Below are positions 8,386 through 16,975 of a stretch of 64,000 bases of DNA, in pieces. The translations under genes and the position numbers were made by a program. The notes beneath the pieces are model-generated. The model had not been told where the DNA came from. It ran no database searches and saw only the letters and a program-made list of their open reading frames with translations. The DNA is taken from NCBI GenBank assembly GCA_001567485.1, contig JZRA01000062.1, forward strand, positions 29,644 to 93,643. Direction: 5' to 3'. The stretch comes from Chloroflexi bacterium OLB13 (GTDB taxonomy: Bacteria > Chloroflexota > Anaerolineae > Aggregatilineales > Phototrophicaceae). Each line of letters begins with the position of its first letter. Position 1 is the first letter of the stretch.

Positions 8386-10365
8386 TCACTCTTTTTCGAT
8401 CCAGCGGTCGAACCACCCCACAATGCGCTGCAAGCGGTCGATGCGGTGCTTAGGCTCGCCGTTGCGGCTCAGCTCATGCCCCTCGCGCGGATAGCGCACG
8501 AACTCCACCGGTGATCCACTGCGGCGGATGACTGCGAACAGCTGCTCCGCCTCGCTGATTGCCACGCGGAAGTCGTTCTCGCTGTGGATGATGAGCAGCG
8601 GCGTCTTGATGTGGTGCGCGTGCGCCAGCGGCGAATTCTCCCACAGCCACGGCCCGTTCTCCCACAGTTCGACGCCGAACTCGTTCTGGATGAACGACGG
8701 GATGTCGGTTGTTCCTGTAAAGCTCAATAGATTGTAGACACCCCGCTCCGCCACGGCCGCCTTAAACCGGTGATCGTGCGCGATCGTCCATGCCGTCATG
8801 TAACCGCCGTATGAGCCGCCCATTACGACCACACGTTCCGGGTCGATCGCGTCCCGCTTGAGGACAACCTCAAGTCCCGCGATCAGGTCGGCATAGGCCA
8901 GCGGCCCCCATTTGCCCTCAATCGCTCGCTGGAACGCGTCACCGTAGCCGGCGCTGCCGCGCGGATTGCCGAAGAATACGGCATACCCTGCCGCCGCCGC
9001 CGCCTGCCAATTGGCCCATTCGCCTTCATAGTGCGGACTCCACATAATGTGCGGGCCGCCGTGAATATCCCACACCAGAGGGACGCGCATGCCGTGCTGA
9101 TGGCTGATCGGCAGCAGCAGCCAGCCGTCCAGATCAACACCGGGTTCCGGCGACCATGTCAGGTGTTGGAAGCGCGCGAACTCCGTAGAATCGACCAGCT
9201 CGCCATTGAAGCGCGTGATCTGTCGCTCGGCGATTCCTTGTCTCACATAGAGTTCGCACAGCGTCTCCGCGTTGAACGCCGCGTAGGCGACCACCCCATT
9301 CGCATTGGCATCGAAGCGATCCGCGCGGAACTCGCCGGTGATACGTGGTGATAGGTCGCCGGTGTGCGGATCATACGCATAGATCGTCGATACGCCGCGC
9401 GTCTGCGCGCTGAAGACCAGCACATCACCGGCCCAGACGAACGACGCTGGCAGTAGGTCGGCCTCCAGATTGATGTCGCGAATATCGCCAGACTCCGTGT
9501 CTTGCACGGCAAGACTCGAATAGCGGATCGCCATTTTCTCGTTCGCGTGGCGCATATACGCGAGCCAGCGCCCCGATGCCGACGGAAGCGGGCGATCCAC
9601 GGCGTGAGTCGCGTCCGTGAGCTGTTCGAGGGCCGCTGTCTCGACTTCAATGCGATAAGCCCGCGACTGCCGGAACGGTTCGTCACCACCGGCCGTTTCC
9701 GCGCGCGCGGTGTAGAGCCAACGACCATCCGGCGACCATACCGGCTCGGCGTACGAGACATCCTCGTTAGTCAACCGGCGCGGCTTGGCCGGTGCGCCAT
9801 CCTCTGTCGAGAACGGCATGACATACACCTGTGCAAAACGATCGGTGTTGTATGACGTGCCGGTGCGGTACGGAAGCACGCGGATCGTGCGCGGATCGGC
9901 CTTCTTCTGATCGGCGTCTTCCGCCGGCTTTGGCGTGTTCTCAGGATCGTCTTCGTACGCCCGTTCGTCGGCATTGAGGCTCGACACGAACGCCAGCATC
10001 GACCCGTCGGGTGACCACGCAGGAGCCGACGCACCGTTCGGCATCGCCGTCGCCGCCCGCGACTCACCGGGGCGGGTCATATCGAGCACGTGAATCTGCG
10101 GCTTGTCGCCCCGGCCCGAAGTGAACGCGAGCCACCGGCCGTCGGGCGACCATCGCGGTTGGGTGTCCTTGCCCGTGCGGGTCAGCGCGTACAACTCTGT
10201 GCCGTCGATCGACGCGATCCAGAGGTTTCGCAGGTACGCATTCTTGTCGAGGTCGGCGCTGACCCGCACGAACGCGATCCATTTCGCGTCAGGGCTGATG
10301 CGCGGATCCTCGACCGAGTTGATGCGGACGAGATCCGCTGTCTGATACGGTGTCTTGTCCGTCAT
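8386..10365 (-). CDS. S9 family prolyl oligopeptidase-type peptidase (acylaminoacyl peptidase-like)
   Basis: A 659-residue cytoplasmic serine peptidase. The N-terminal two thirds are a TolB/DPP-like beta-propeller (repeated SPDG motifs such as SPDGRWLAF), and the C-terminal third is an alpha/beta hydrolase. The catalytic serine is in GGSYGGYM (about residue 520), the aspartate in HSENDFRV and the histidine in REGHEL. The family cleaves short peptides, often with blocked N-termini. Start: ATG at 10365 overlapping the aminotransferase stop by one base (TAATG); an upstream start would add 11 unconserved residues. No signal peptide is seen. The tight coupling to a class III aminotransferase suggests joint peptide and amino acid catabolism. 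Confidence 0.92.
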   Translation of the reverse strand: MTDKTPYQTADLVRINSVEDPRISPDAKWIAFVRVSADLDKNAYLRNLWIASIDGTELYALTRTGKDTQPRWSPDGRWLAFTSGRGDKPQIHVLDMTRPGESRAATAMPNGASAPAWSPDGSMLAFVSSLNADERAYEDDPENTPKPAEDADQKKADPRTIRVLPYRTGTSYNTDRFAQVYVMPFSTEDGAPAKPRRLTNEDVSYAEPVWSPDGRWLYTARAETAGGDEPFRQSRAYRIEVETAALEQLTDATHAVDRPLPSASGRWLAYMRHANEKMAIRYSSLAVQDTESGDIRDINLEADLLPASFVWAGDVLVFSAQTRGVSTIYAYDPHTGDLSPRITGEFRADRFDANANGVVAYAAFNAETLCELYVRQGIAERQITRFNGELVDSTEFARFQHLTWSPEPGVDLDGWLLLPISHQHGMRVPLVWDIHGGPHIMWSPHYEGEWANWQAAAAAGYAVFFGNPRGSAGYGDAFQRAIEGKWGPLAYADLIAGLEVVLKRDAIDPERVVVMGGSYGGYMTAWTIAHDHRFKAAVAERGVYNLLSFTGTTDIPSFIQNEFGVELWENGPWLWENSPLAHAHHIKTPLLIIHSENDFRVAISEAEQLFAVIRRSGSPVEFVRYPREGHELSRNGEPKHRIDRLQRIVGWFDRWIEKE

Positions 10366-11750
10366 TACGCTTGGCCCTGCTGTGCAAGTGAATCCCAATG
10401 CGCCTCCTCAATTTCCGAGATCGCGCGTTCGATGATGTCCAACCCCAACTCGAACTCGTCCCGACGAATGACCAGCGGCGGCGCGATGCGCAGTGTACTC
10501 GTCCCCGCCGCCAGCGTGATCAGCCCATTGGCAAAGCACAGGTCTACGATCTCGTCCCGGAACTTGGCAAGCGGCTCGCTGTTCGGCCCGGTAAACTCGA
10601 TGCCGAGCATCAACCCCCGCCCGTCGACACGCTGAATCGACGGATGCGCGGACTTGAACGCGGACAGGCGCTCCAACGCATACGCTCCCAGCGAGGCCGC
10701 GTGATCGAGTAAGCCTTCCTCCTCGATGACGTCCAGCGTAGCGAGCGCCGCCGCACACGCGACCGGATTGCCGCCGAAGGTACTGGCATGCGCGCCCGGC
10801 ACCCACTTCCCCATGACATCACGATGTGCAATGATCCCGCCAATCGGCAGCCCGCCGCCGAGTCCCTTCGCGGTGCACACGATATCTGGCTCGACGCCGT
10901 AATGCTCCACGCCCCACCATTTGCCGGTGCGGCCGATGCCGGACTGAATCTCATCGACGATGAGCAAAATCCCGTGACGATCACACATCGCGCGCAGTTT
11001 CGGGAAGAAGTCATCACGCGGCGTCAGATAGCCGCCTTCGCCCTGAATCGGCTCAACGAGCACCGCCGCGACTTCGTACGCAGGCAGTTTGCGCTTGAGC
11101 ACCACGTCTTCGATGTATTGAACCGCATCGCCCCAGTCATAGCTGTCTTGCTTGGCGCGCTCCGTAAAGTGCTTGCCGGGGTACGGCACATGCTCGACAC
11201 CGCCGGGAATATGCGTGTAATGTGCGCGCTGTACGTACTTGCTCGCCGTCACCGACAGCGATCCCATGCTGCGGCCGTGAAAACTCCCGTAGAAGCCGAT
11301 CACATACTGACGGCCTTGATAGCGCGCCAGCTTGAGCGCGGCTTCGATCGCCTCGGTGCCGCTGTTGCCGAAGTAGACCAGCTTGTCTGACGGGTTTGCC
11401 GCGTTATGGATCGGCGTGATCTGCTGAAGGCGCTCGGCCAGCGCGATCTGCTGCGGGCAGAAGAAGTCGGTCGCGCCGATATGTCCGTATTTCTGAATCT
11501 GCTGCGTGACCGCCTCGACCACGCGTGGATGCGCATGGCCGGTCGCCAGCACAGCGATCCCCGCCGCAAAGTCGAGATATTGATTCCCGTCGACATCCCA
11601 AACGGTCGAGCCTTTGCCGTGACTCATCACGAATCCGTAGGATCGGGTGTAGGACGGCGAAAGCGTCTCATGATCGCGCGCCACAAGCGAGCGCGAGCGC
11701 GTGCTCGGTTCACGGAATACGAAGCCTAGTTCCTTAATGGTGGTCGACAC
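10365..11750 (-). CDS. Class III aminotransferase (acetylornithine/4-aminobutyrate type)
   Basis: A 461-residue PLP-dependent aminotransferase. The motifs run in the family order: DVDGNQYLDFAAGIAV near the N-terminus, NSGTEAIEAALKLAR, the PLP-stacking region FYGSFHGRSMGSLSVT, LLIVDEIQSGIGRTGKWW and the Schiff-base lysine in CTAKGLGGGLPIGG. It is longer than biosynthetic ArgD (about 400), closer to gamma-aminobutyrate or omega-amino-acid aminotransferases, and no arginine genes are near. The exact amino donor cannot be read from the sequence. Start is GTG at 11750 with a GGAG site eight bases before; its stop overlaps the S9 peptidase start. It is divergent from mutS. Confidence 0.9.
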   Translation of the reverse strand: MSTTIKELGFVFREPSTRSRSLVARDHETLSPSYTRSYGFVMSHGKGSTVWDVDGNQYLDFAAGIAVLATGHAHPRVVEAVTQQIQKYGHIGATDFFCPQQIALAERLQQITPIHNAANPSDKLVYFGNSGTEAIEAALKLARYQGRQYVIGFYGSFHGRSMGSLSVTASKYVQRAHYTHIPGGVEHVPYPGKHFTERAKQDSYDWGDAVQYIEDVVLKRKLPAYEVAAVLVEPIQGEGGYLTPRDDFFPKLRAMCDRHGILLIVDEIQSGIGRTGKWWGVEHYGVEPDIVCTAKGLGGGLPIGGIIAHRDVMGKWVPGAHASTFGGNPVACAAALATLDVIEEEGLLDHAASLGAYALERLSAFKSAHPSIQRVDGRGLMLGIEFTGPNSEPLAKFRDEIVDLCFANGLITLAAGTSTLRIAPPLVIRRDEFELGLDIIERAISEIEEAHWDSLAQQGQA

Positions 11751-11875
11751 ACTGTTTCTCCAAGCTGCAAAAGGATCAACTCAGTGTCGGAGTATACCGG
11801 AGCACCGCCGCCTATCCTAGCCCGCGCGCGAGTGTTACAATCCGAACGGTTCATCCGCTACCCCAATGTATCCAC

Positions 11876-14473
11876 ATGGCTAAAGTCACACCGATTCGCC
11901 AACAATATCTCGATATCAAGGCGCAGCATCCTGACGCGATCCTGATGTTCCGCCTTGGCGACTTCTACGAGATGTTCGACAGCGACGCGGAAATCGCGGC
12001 GCGCGAGCTGGATCTGACTCTCACCGGGCGCAACTTCAGCAGCGAAGGCCCGCGCGTTCCGATGGCTGGCGTGCCTTACCACGCCGCGGAAGGATATGTC
12101 GCTAAGCTCGTCGAACGTGGTTATCACGTGGCGATTTGCGACCAGATCAGCGAACCCGATGGCAAGGGGCCGGTTGATCGTGCGGTGACGCGCGTCGTCA
12201 CGCCGGGAACCGTCATCGAGCCGGGCATGTTGGCCGACAACCGGCCCAACTACCTGATGGCGATCGTCCCCATCGGCCGCCCCGCCGAACGCGAGTGGAA
12301 AAGCGCCGGCGTCGCCTACGTCGATGTTTCGACCGGAGAATTCGCAGCGACACAGATCAACGGCGAAGACGCGGCTGTGCAAGTGTTGGAGGAGTTGACA
12401 CGGCTTTCCCCGTCCGAGGTCATTATGCCGCAGACGTGGGCTGAGCTTGGGGTTTCGCTGCCGCCGGGAAGCAGCCTCACGCCGCAGCAAGACTGGGGGT
12501 TCGAGTTCTCGTCGGCCCAACAGACGCTGCTCAACCACTTTGGCGCCCGTTCGCTCGACAGCTACGGCCTGACCGATTTGCCAAACGCCGTGTGCGCGGC
12601 GGGCGCGATCATCCACTACGTGCGCCATACCCAGCGCGGCAGCCTTGCTCACCTCACCAGCCTGCGGCCCTACTCCACGCAGGGATTCATGGTGCTCGAC
12701 GCATTCACGCGGCGGAATCTCGAACTGGTCGAGACCACGCGCAGCCGCACGGCCAAAGGCAGCCTGCTGTCCGTGCTGGATCGCACCGTGACGCCGATGG
12801 GCGCGCGCCTACTGCACGGATGGGTCAATCAACCTCTGCTCGACCTTCAGCGGTTGAACGCACGCCTTGACGCCGTGGAAGCGCTGACTCAAGACGAAAC
12901 CGTACGGGCATTCCTGCGTGACCAGCTTCGCACCGTGTCCGACATCGAACGGCTGACCAACCGCGTGTTGATCGGCCGTGCTGGCCCGCGCGATCTGTTA
13001 GGGCTGGCCGCCAGCCTAAAGGCGGTTCCCGCCCTGCGTGATACCCTAACCGGCTCTCGTGCATTCGAGGCGCTGGTCAACACGCTCGATCCCGTCACAG
13101 AGGTCGTTGCGCGCATCGAACAGGCGATCCCCGAAGATGCGCCGGGGCGTCCCGACACAATCGGCACGATCAGGCCGGGCTTCTCCGAGGAGTTGGATGC
13201 GATTCTCGCTGCCAGCCGCGACGCCCGCGAGTGGATCGCCAACCTTGAACCGTATGAGCGCGAGCGTACGGGCATCCCGTCGCTCAAAGTTGGCTTCAAC
13301 AAGGTCTTCGGCTACTACATCGAAGTCACACACGCGAACACGCCCAAGGTGCCGGACGACTACATCCGCAAACAGACGATGGTCAACGCAGAGCGGTACA
13401 TCACGCCCGATCTCAAAGAGTACGAGGCACTGGTTCTCAACGCCGAAGAACAGATACTCGCTGTCGAGCGACAGGTGTTCCAAGCGCTGTGCGAGGAGAT
13501 CGGCGAACATTCGCGCGCACTGCTCAAGACCGCCCGCGCGATCGCGCATCTGGACGTGCTGGCTGCGCTGGCGGACGTAGCCGTGCGCGAAGGTTACTGC
13601 CGGCCGCAGCTCACCGACGATGACCGTCTCATCATCCGCGATGGCCGGCATCCCGTAGTCGAACGCACCCTGCCGGACGGCACGCGCTACGTCCCCAACA
13701 ACACGCATTTCGACAGTATGTCGCGCGTGCATATCATCACCGGCCCGAACATGGCCGGCAAGTCGACGTATATCCGGCAGGTCGCGCTGATCGTCCTGCT
13801 CGCGCAGATCGGCAGCTTCGTCCCGGCTGACGAGGCGATCATCGGGTTGGTCGACCGCATCTTCGCGCGCATCGGCGCACAGGATGAGATCCACGCCGGA
13901 CAATCGACCTTCATGGTCGAGATGGTCGAGACCGCGCGTCTGCTGACCGGATCGACACGCCGCAGCTTGCTCATCCTCGACGAGGTTGGGCGCGGCACAT
14001 CGACGTATGACGGCATGGCGATTGCTCGCGCCGTGGTCGAGTACATCCATAATCATCCGCGCCTCAACTGCCGCACGCTGTTCGCCACGCACTATCACGA
14101 GCTGGTCGAACTTCCCAACATCCTTCCGCGCACACGGAACTTCAACGTTGCCGCGATCGAGGATCACGGCGAACTCGTGTTCCTGCACAAGCTGATGGAT
14201 GGCGGCGCGGATCGCAGTTACGGCGTACACGTTGCGCAGATCGCGGGCCTTCCCAAGCCGGTCATCGACCGCGCTGAACAGCTCCTGCGCGAGCTTGAAG
14301 AACGCGGCAGTGACTTCAAAGTCCGCAAGGCCGCGCCAGCCAAGCAGTTCAGCTTCTTTGAAACCCATGAGAACCCGGCTATCGAGGCGATTCGTTCGCT
14401 GAAGATCGACGAACTATCGCCGATCGAGGCGCTTACAAAGCTGTACGAGCTGCGCCGTTTAGCTGGAGATTAG
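11876..14473 (+). CDS. mutS: DNA mismatch repair protein MutS
   Basis: Mismatch-recognition ATPase, 865 residues, full length. The mismatch-probing Phe-x-Glu is present in FRLGDFYEMF (Phe30, Glu32). The core lever/clamp domains follow, including GFNKVFGYYIEVT. The ATPase has Walker A TGPNMAGKSTY at about 622-630, then the signature region GQSTFMVEM, Walker B LLILDEVGRGTS at about 700 and FATHYHEL. A short C-terminal tail SPIEALTKLYELRRL represents the dimerisation helix. ATG at 11876. The gene is followed after 30 bases by folD in the same direction. This is MutS1 rather than MutS2, since the mismatch domain is present and the Smr domain absent. Confidence 0.97.
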   Translation: MAKVTPIRQQYLDIKAQHPDAILMFRLGDFYEMFDSDAEIAARELDLTLTGRNFSSEGPRVPMAGVPYHAAEGYVAKLVERGYHVAICDQISEPDGKGPVDRAVTRVVTPGTVIEPGMLADNRPNYLMAIVPIGRPAEREWKSAGVAYVDVSTGEFAATQINGEDAAVQVLEELTRLSPSEVIMPQTWAELGVSLPPGSSLTPQQDWGFEFSSAQQTLLNHFGARSLDSYGLTDLPNAVCAAGAIIHYVRHTQRGSLAHLTSLRPYSTQGFMVLDAFTRRNLELVETTRSRTAKGSLLSVLDRTVTPMGARLLHGWVNQPLLDLQRLNARLDAVEALTQDETVRAFLRDQLRTVSDIERLTNRVLIGRAGPRDLLGLAASLKAVPALRDTLTGSRAFEALVNTLDPVTEVVARIEQAIPEDAPGRPDTIGTIRPGFSEELDAILAASRDAREWIANLEPYERERTGIPSLKVGFNKVFGYYIEVTHANTPKVPDDYIRKQTMVNAERYITPDLKEYEALVLNAEEQILAVERQVFQALCEEIGEHSRALLKTARAIAHLDVLAALADVAVREGYCRPQLTDDDRLIIRDGRHPVVERTLPDGTRYVPNNTHFDSMSRVHIITGPNMAGKSTYIRQVALIVLLAQIGSFVPADEAIIGLVDRIFARIGAQDEIHAGQSTFMVEMVETARLLTGSTRRSLLILDEVGRGTSTYDGMAIARAVVEYIHNHPRLNCRTLFATHYHELVELPNILPRTRNFNVAAIEDHGELVFLHKLMDGGADRSYGVHVAQIAGLPKPVIDRAEQLLRELEERGSDFKVRKAAPAKQFSFFETHENPAIEAIRSLKIDELSPIEALTKLYELRRLAGD

Positions 14474-14503
14474 CACCTGCCGCACACTCAGACAGGAGAC
14501 TTC

Positions 14504-15397
14504 ATGACCGCACAGATCATCGACGGGAACCCCATCGCCGAGCGCCTGCGCGACCAGATCGCGCGCGATGCGCAAGCGTTTCAAGCTCAGCACGGTTATC
14601 CGCCCGGCCTTGGCGTTGTCCTCGTTGGGGACGACCCTGCCTCGCAGATGTACGTCCGTATGAAGCGGCGGGCGTGTGAGCGCGTGGGCGTCGCCAGCTA
14701 CGCGCACCTGCTGCCGTCCGACGCATCGCAAGACGATGTCGAGTCCGCTGTGCGTCAGCTCAATGACGACCCGAAAGTGCACGGCATCCTCGTACAGCTT
14801 CCGCTCCCGAAACATCTTGACGAGGAGCGTGTGCTCCAAAACATCCGTGTCGAGAAGGACGCCGACGGCGCGCATCCGCTGAACATCGGCAGGCTCGCGA
14901 TGAAGGGCCGCACACCGCTGTTCCTCCCCGCAACACCGGCCGGGATCATGGTCATCCTGCGCGATCTCGGCGTCGAACTCAGCGGCGCCAACGCGGTTGT
15001 CATCGGGCGCAGCAACATCGTAGGCATGCCGGTCGCGCTGCTGTTGATGGAAGCCAATGCAACGGTCACGATCTGCCACAGCCGCACCAAGAATTTGCAG
15101 GACTATTTGGCTCAGGCCGATGTTGTCATCGCGGCAGTGGGCCGTCCCAATTACGTGAACGGCGCGTGGCTCAAACCCGGCTGCACCGTGATCGACGTCG
15201 GCACTAACAAGGTCGACGATCCGTCGAGCGAGAAGGGATACCGGTATGTCGGCGATGTCGATCTTGAGTCGGCGCGCGAAGTCGTCGGCGCGATCACGCA
15301 GGTTCCCGGCGGCGTCGGCCCGCTGACGATCACAATGTTGATACAGCAAACAGTCAAGGCAGCATTCAATCAAGTCGGCGGGAGCGCAGTGCAATGA
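14504..15397 (+). CDS. folD: Bifunctional methylenetetrahydrofolate dehydrogenase/cyclohydrolase FolD
   Basis: Interconverts 5,10-methylene-, methenyl- and 10-formyl-tetrahydrofolate in one-carbon metabolism. It has 297 residues, normal length. The catalytic lysine lies in QMYVRMKRRACERVGV (Lys54), followed by VQLPLPKHLDEE, a PATPAGI segment and the NAD(P)-binding GRSNIVGMPVALLL; the protein ends in the conserved PGGVGPLTITMLIQQTV. ATG at 14504 has an AGGAG site. Its stop overlaps the ATG of the 8-oxoguanine deaminase (ATGA), so the two should be translated together. Confidence 0.96.
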   Translation: MTAQIIDGNPIAERLRDQIARDAQAFQAQHGYPPGLGVVLVGDDPASQMYVRMKRRACERVGVASYAHLLPSDASQDDVESAVRQLNDDPKVHGILVQLPLPKHLDEERVLQNIRVEKDADGAHPLNIGRLAMKGRTPLFLPATPAGIMVILRDLGVELSGANAVVIGRSNIVGMPVALLLMEANATVTICHSRTKNLQDYLAQADVVIAAVGRPNYVNGAWLKPGCTVIDVGTNKVDDPSSEKGYRYVGDVDLESAREVVGAITQVPGGVGPLTITMLIQQTVKAAFNQVGGSAVQ

Positions 15398-16749
15398 CGA
15401 CAACCCTTCTCTCTCCCATCCATACACTGGTCACGATGGACGCGGCGCGCACGGAAATCCGAAATGCCGCCGTCTTGATCCGTGACAATGCCGTGGAAGC
15501 CGTGGGCGCGCCGGATGACTTCCGCGACGTGCCGGCCGACCGCACCATCCGGCTTGATCGGCATGTCGTCACGCCGGGGCTGATCAACACCCATCACCAC
15601 ATGTTCCAGAACCTGACCCGTGTCGTCGCGCAGGATCACGAGCTGTTCGGGTGGCTGACGACGCTGTACAAGATTTGGCACGGTTTAACGCCGGAGATGA
15701 TTCGAATCTCCACACAGACGGCCATCGCCGAGCTGATGCTGTCCGGCTGTACGGCGGGCAGCGATCATCTGTATCTGTACTTGAACGGCGCGCGCATCGA
15801 CGACGAGATCGAAGCCGCGCGCGAGATGGGGTTCCGGTTTCATCCCACGCGCGGATCGATGAGCGTCGGCGAATCGCTTGGCGGGCTGCCCCCCGATTCG
15901 CTGTGCGAGCCAGAACCGCACATCCTGCGCGAGACACAGCGCGCCATCGAGGTGTTTCACGATCCGGGCCGCTTCGCCATGACCCGTGTGGGAATCGCGC
16001 CGACCGCGCCGTTCAACGTATCGCAAGACCTCATGCGCGAGGCAGCGGCGATGGCGCGCGCGTTGGGCGTTCGCTTGCATACGCATCTGGCCGAGAACAT
16101 CAGCGATATCGACTACAGCCTCGAACACTTCGGCATGCGACCGGGCGAATACGCCGAAAGCGTCGGCTGGGTCGGCGATGACGTTTGGCATGCGCACTGC
16201 GTCCAGCTCGACTCCGCCGAGATCGACCTATTCGCCCGAACCGGAACCGGCGTCGCTCACTGTCCGTGCTCGAATGCTCGCCTCGCGTCAGGCATCGCCC
16301 CCATCGCGCAGATGTTGACGAAGGGCGTTCGCGTGGGACTGGGTGTGGATGGATCGGCGTCAAACGACAGCGGACATCTGCTCACTGAGGCGCGGCAGGC
16401 CCTACTCATGCAGCGCGCCGTGTCAGCGAACCCCGCCGCGATGACCGCGCGCACCGCGCTCGAACTCGCGACGCTCGGTGGCGCGTCGGTGCTGGGCCGT
16501 GACGACATCGGCGCGCTCGTCCCCGGCATGGCCGCCGACCTCGCCGCGTTCCGCATCGACACAGTTTCGATGGCCGGTACATCGCTCGATCCCGTCGCCG
16601 CGTTGATTCTCTCCGGGCCTCATCGCGCCGACGTGGTGATGATTAACGGGCGCGTCGTCGTCGCAGACGGCCAGCTTGTGCCGGTGGATTTGCCCGTGCT
16701 GTTGGAGCGTCACGCGAAAGCGTCGGCGGAACTGCTGAAGAACGCCTAG
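15394..16749 (+). CDS. 8-oxoguanine deaminase (amidohydrolase family)
   Basis: A 451-residue metal-dependent deaminase that converts 8-oxoguanine to urate. The metal-binding motif INTHHHMFQNLTR (His67-69) and the adjoining LFGWLTTLYKIWHGLTPEM plus CTAGSDHLY closely follow characterised 8-oxoguanine deaminases such as Pseudomonas Pa0142. The remaining metal and catalytic residues are present in LHTHLAEN (about 229-231), WHAHC (about 265) and GVDGSASNDS (about 317). The closest alternative is the related atrazine chlorohydrolase/cytosine deaminase branch. Its product, urate, is also the product of xanthine dehydrogenase, whose genes lie convergently just downstream. Confidence 0.88.
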   Translation: MTTTLLSPIHTLVTMDAARTEIRNAAVLIRDNAVEAVGAPDDFRDVPADRTIRLDRHVVTPGLINTHHHMFQNLTRVVAQDHELFGWLTTLYKIWHGLTPEMIRISTQTAIAELMLSGCTAGSDHLYLYLNGARIDDEIEAAREMGFRFHPTRGSMSVGESLGGLPPDSLCEPEPHILRETQRAIEVFHDPGRFAMTRVGIAPTAPFNVSQDLMREAAAMARALGVRLHTHLAENISDIDYSLEHFGMRPGEYAESVGWVGDDVWHAHCVQLDSAEIDLFARTGTGVAHCPCSNARLASGIAPIAQMLTKGVRVGLGVDGSASNDSGHLLTEARQALLMQRAVSANPAAMTARTALELATLGGASVLGRDDIGALVPGMAADLAAFRIDTVSMAGTSLDPVAALILSGPHRADVVMINGRVVVADGQLVPVDLPVLLERHAKASAELLKNA

Positions 16750-16755
16750 CGTTCG

Positions 16756-16975
16756 TCAGTGACGGCGTTCCCCACGGTCGATGCCTCGATCACGGTCGTA
16801 ATCCTGCGGCGTGTCGATGTCGCGCAGGATGCTGTCGTTGTCGATCTCGACGTAATGAATATGGTCGCTGAACCGGTCGAAGAACACACGCGGCGTTAGG
16901 CCCGGCTCAAGCCTGAGGATCTCGTTCCAGTACCGGCGTCCAATCAGAACCGGATGCCCGCGCGCATCGTGTGGC
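16756..16975 (-). pseudogene. Displaced C-terminal end of the YqeC-MocA fusion protein (frameshifted)
   Basis: This is the C-terminus of the nucleotidyltransferase domain encoded by the gene to its right, in a different frame. It reads ARGHPVLIGRRYW, then LEPGLTPRVFFDRFSDHI, then DIDTPQDYDRD. These are exactly the expected end motifs of MocA-like enzymes (GHPVL and DIDTPEDY). The main frame runs into a stop at 16944 after SHTMRAGIRF. The two frames meet within about 16956-16975, in a CACAC/GCGCGC stretch; a 2-base insertion or 1-base loss explains it. I see no separate start that would make this an independent gene. Confidence 0.8.

Noticed and set aside
13046..14368. A 440-codon minus-strand frame inside mutS
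   Set aside because: Opposite a complete MutS with all motifs; no ribosome site and no protein similarity visible.
14459..15427. A 322-codon minus-strand frame inside folD
   Set aside because: FolD is complete on the plus strand, so this is a complementary shadow.
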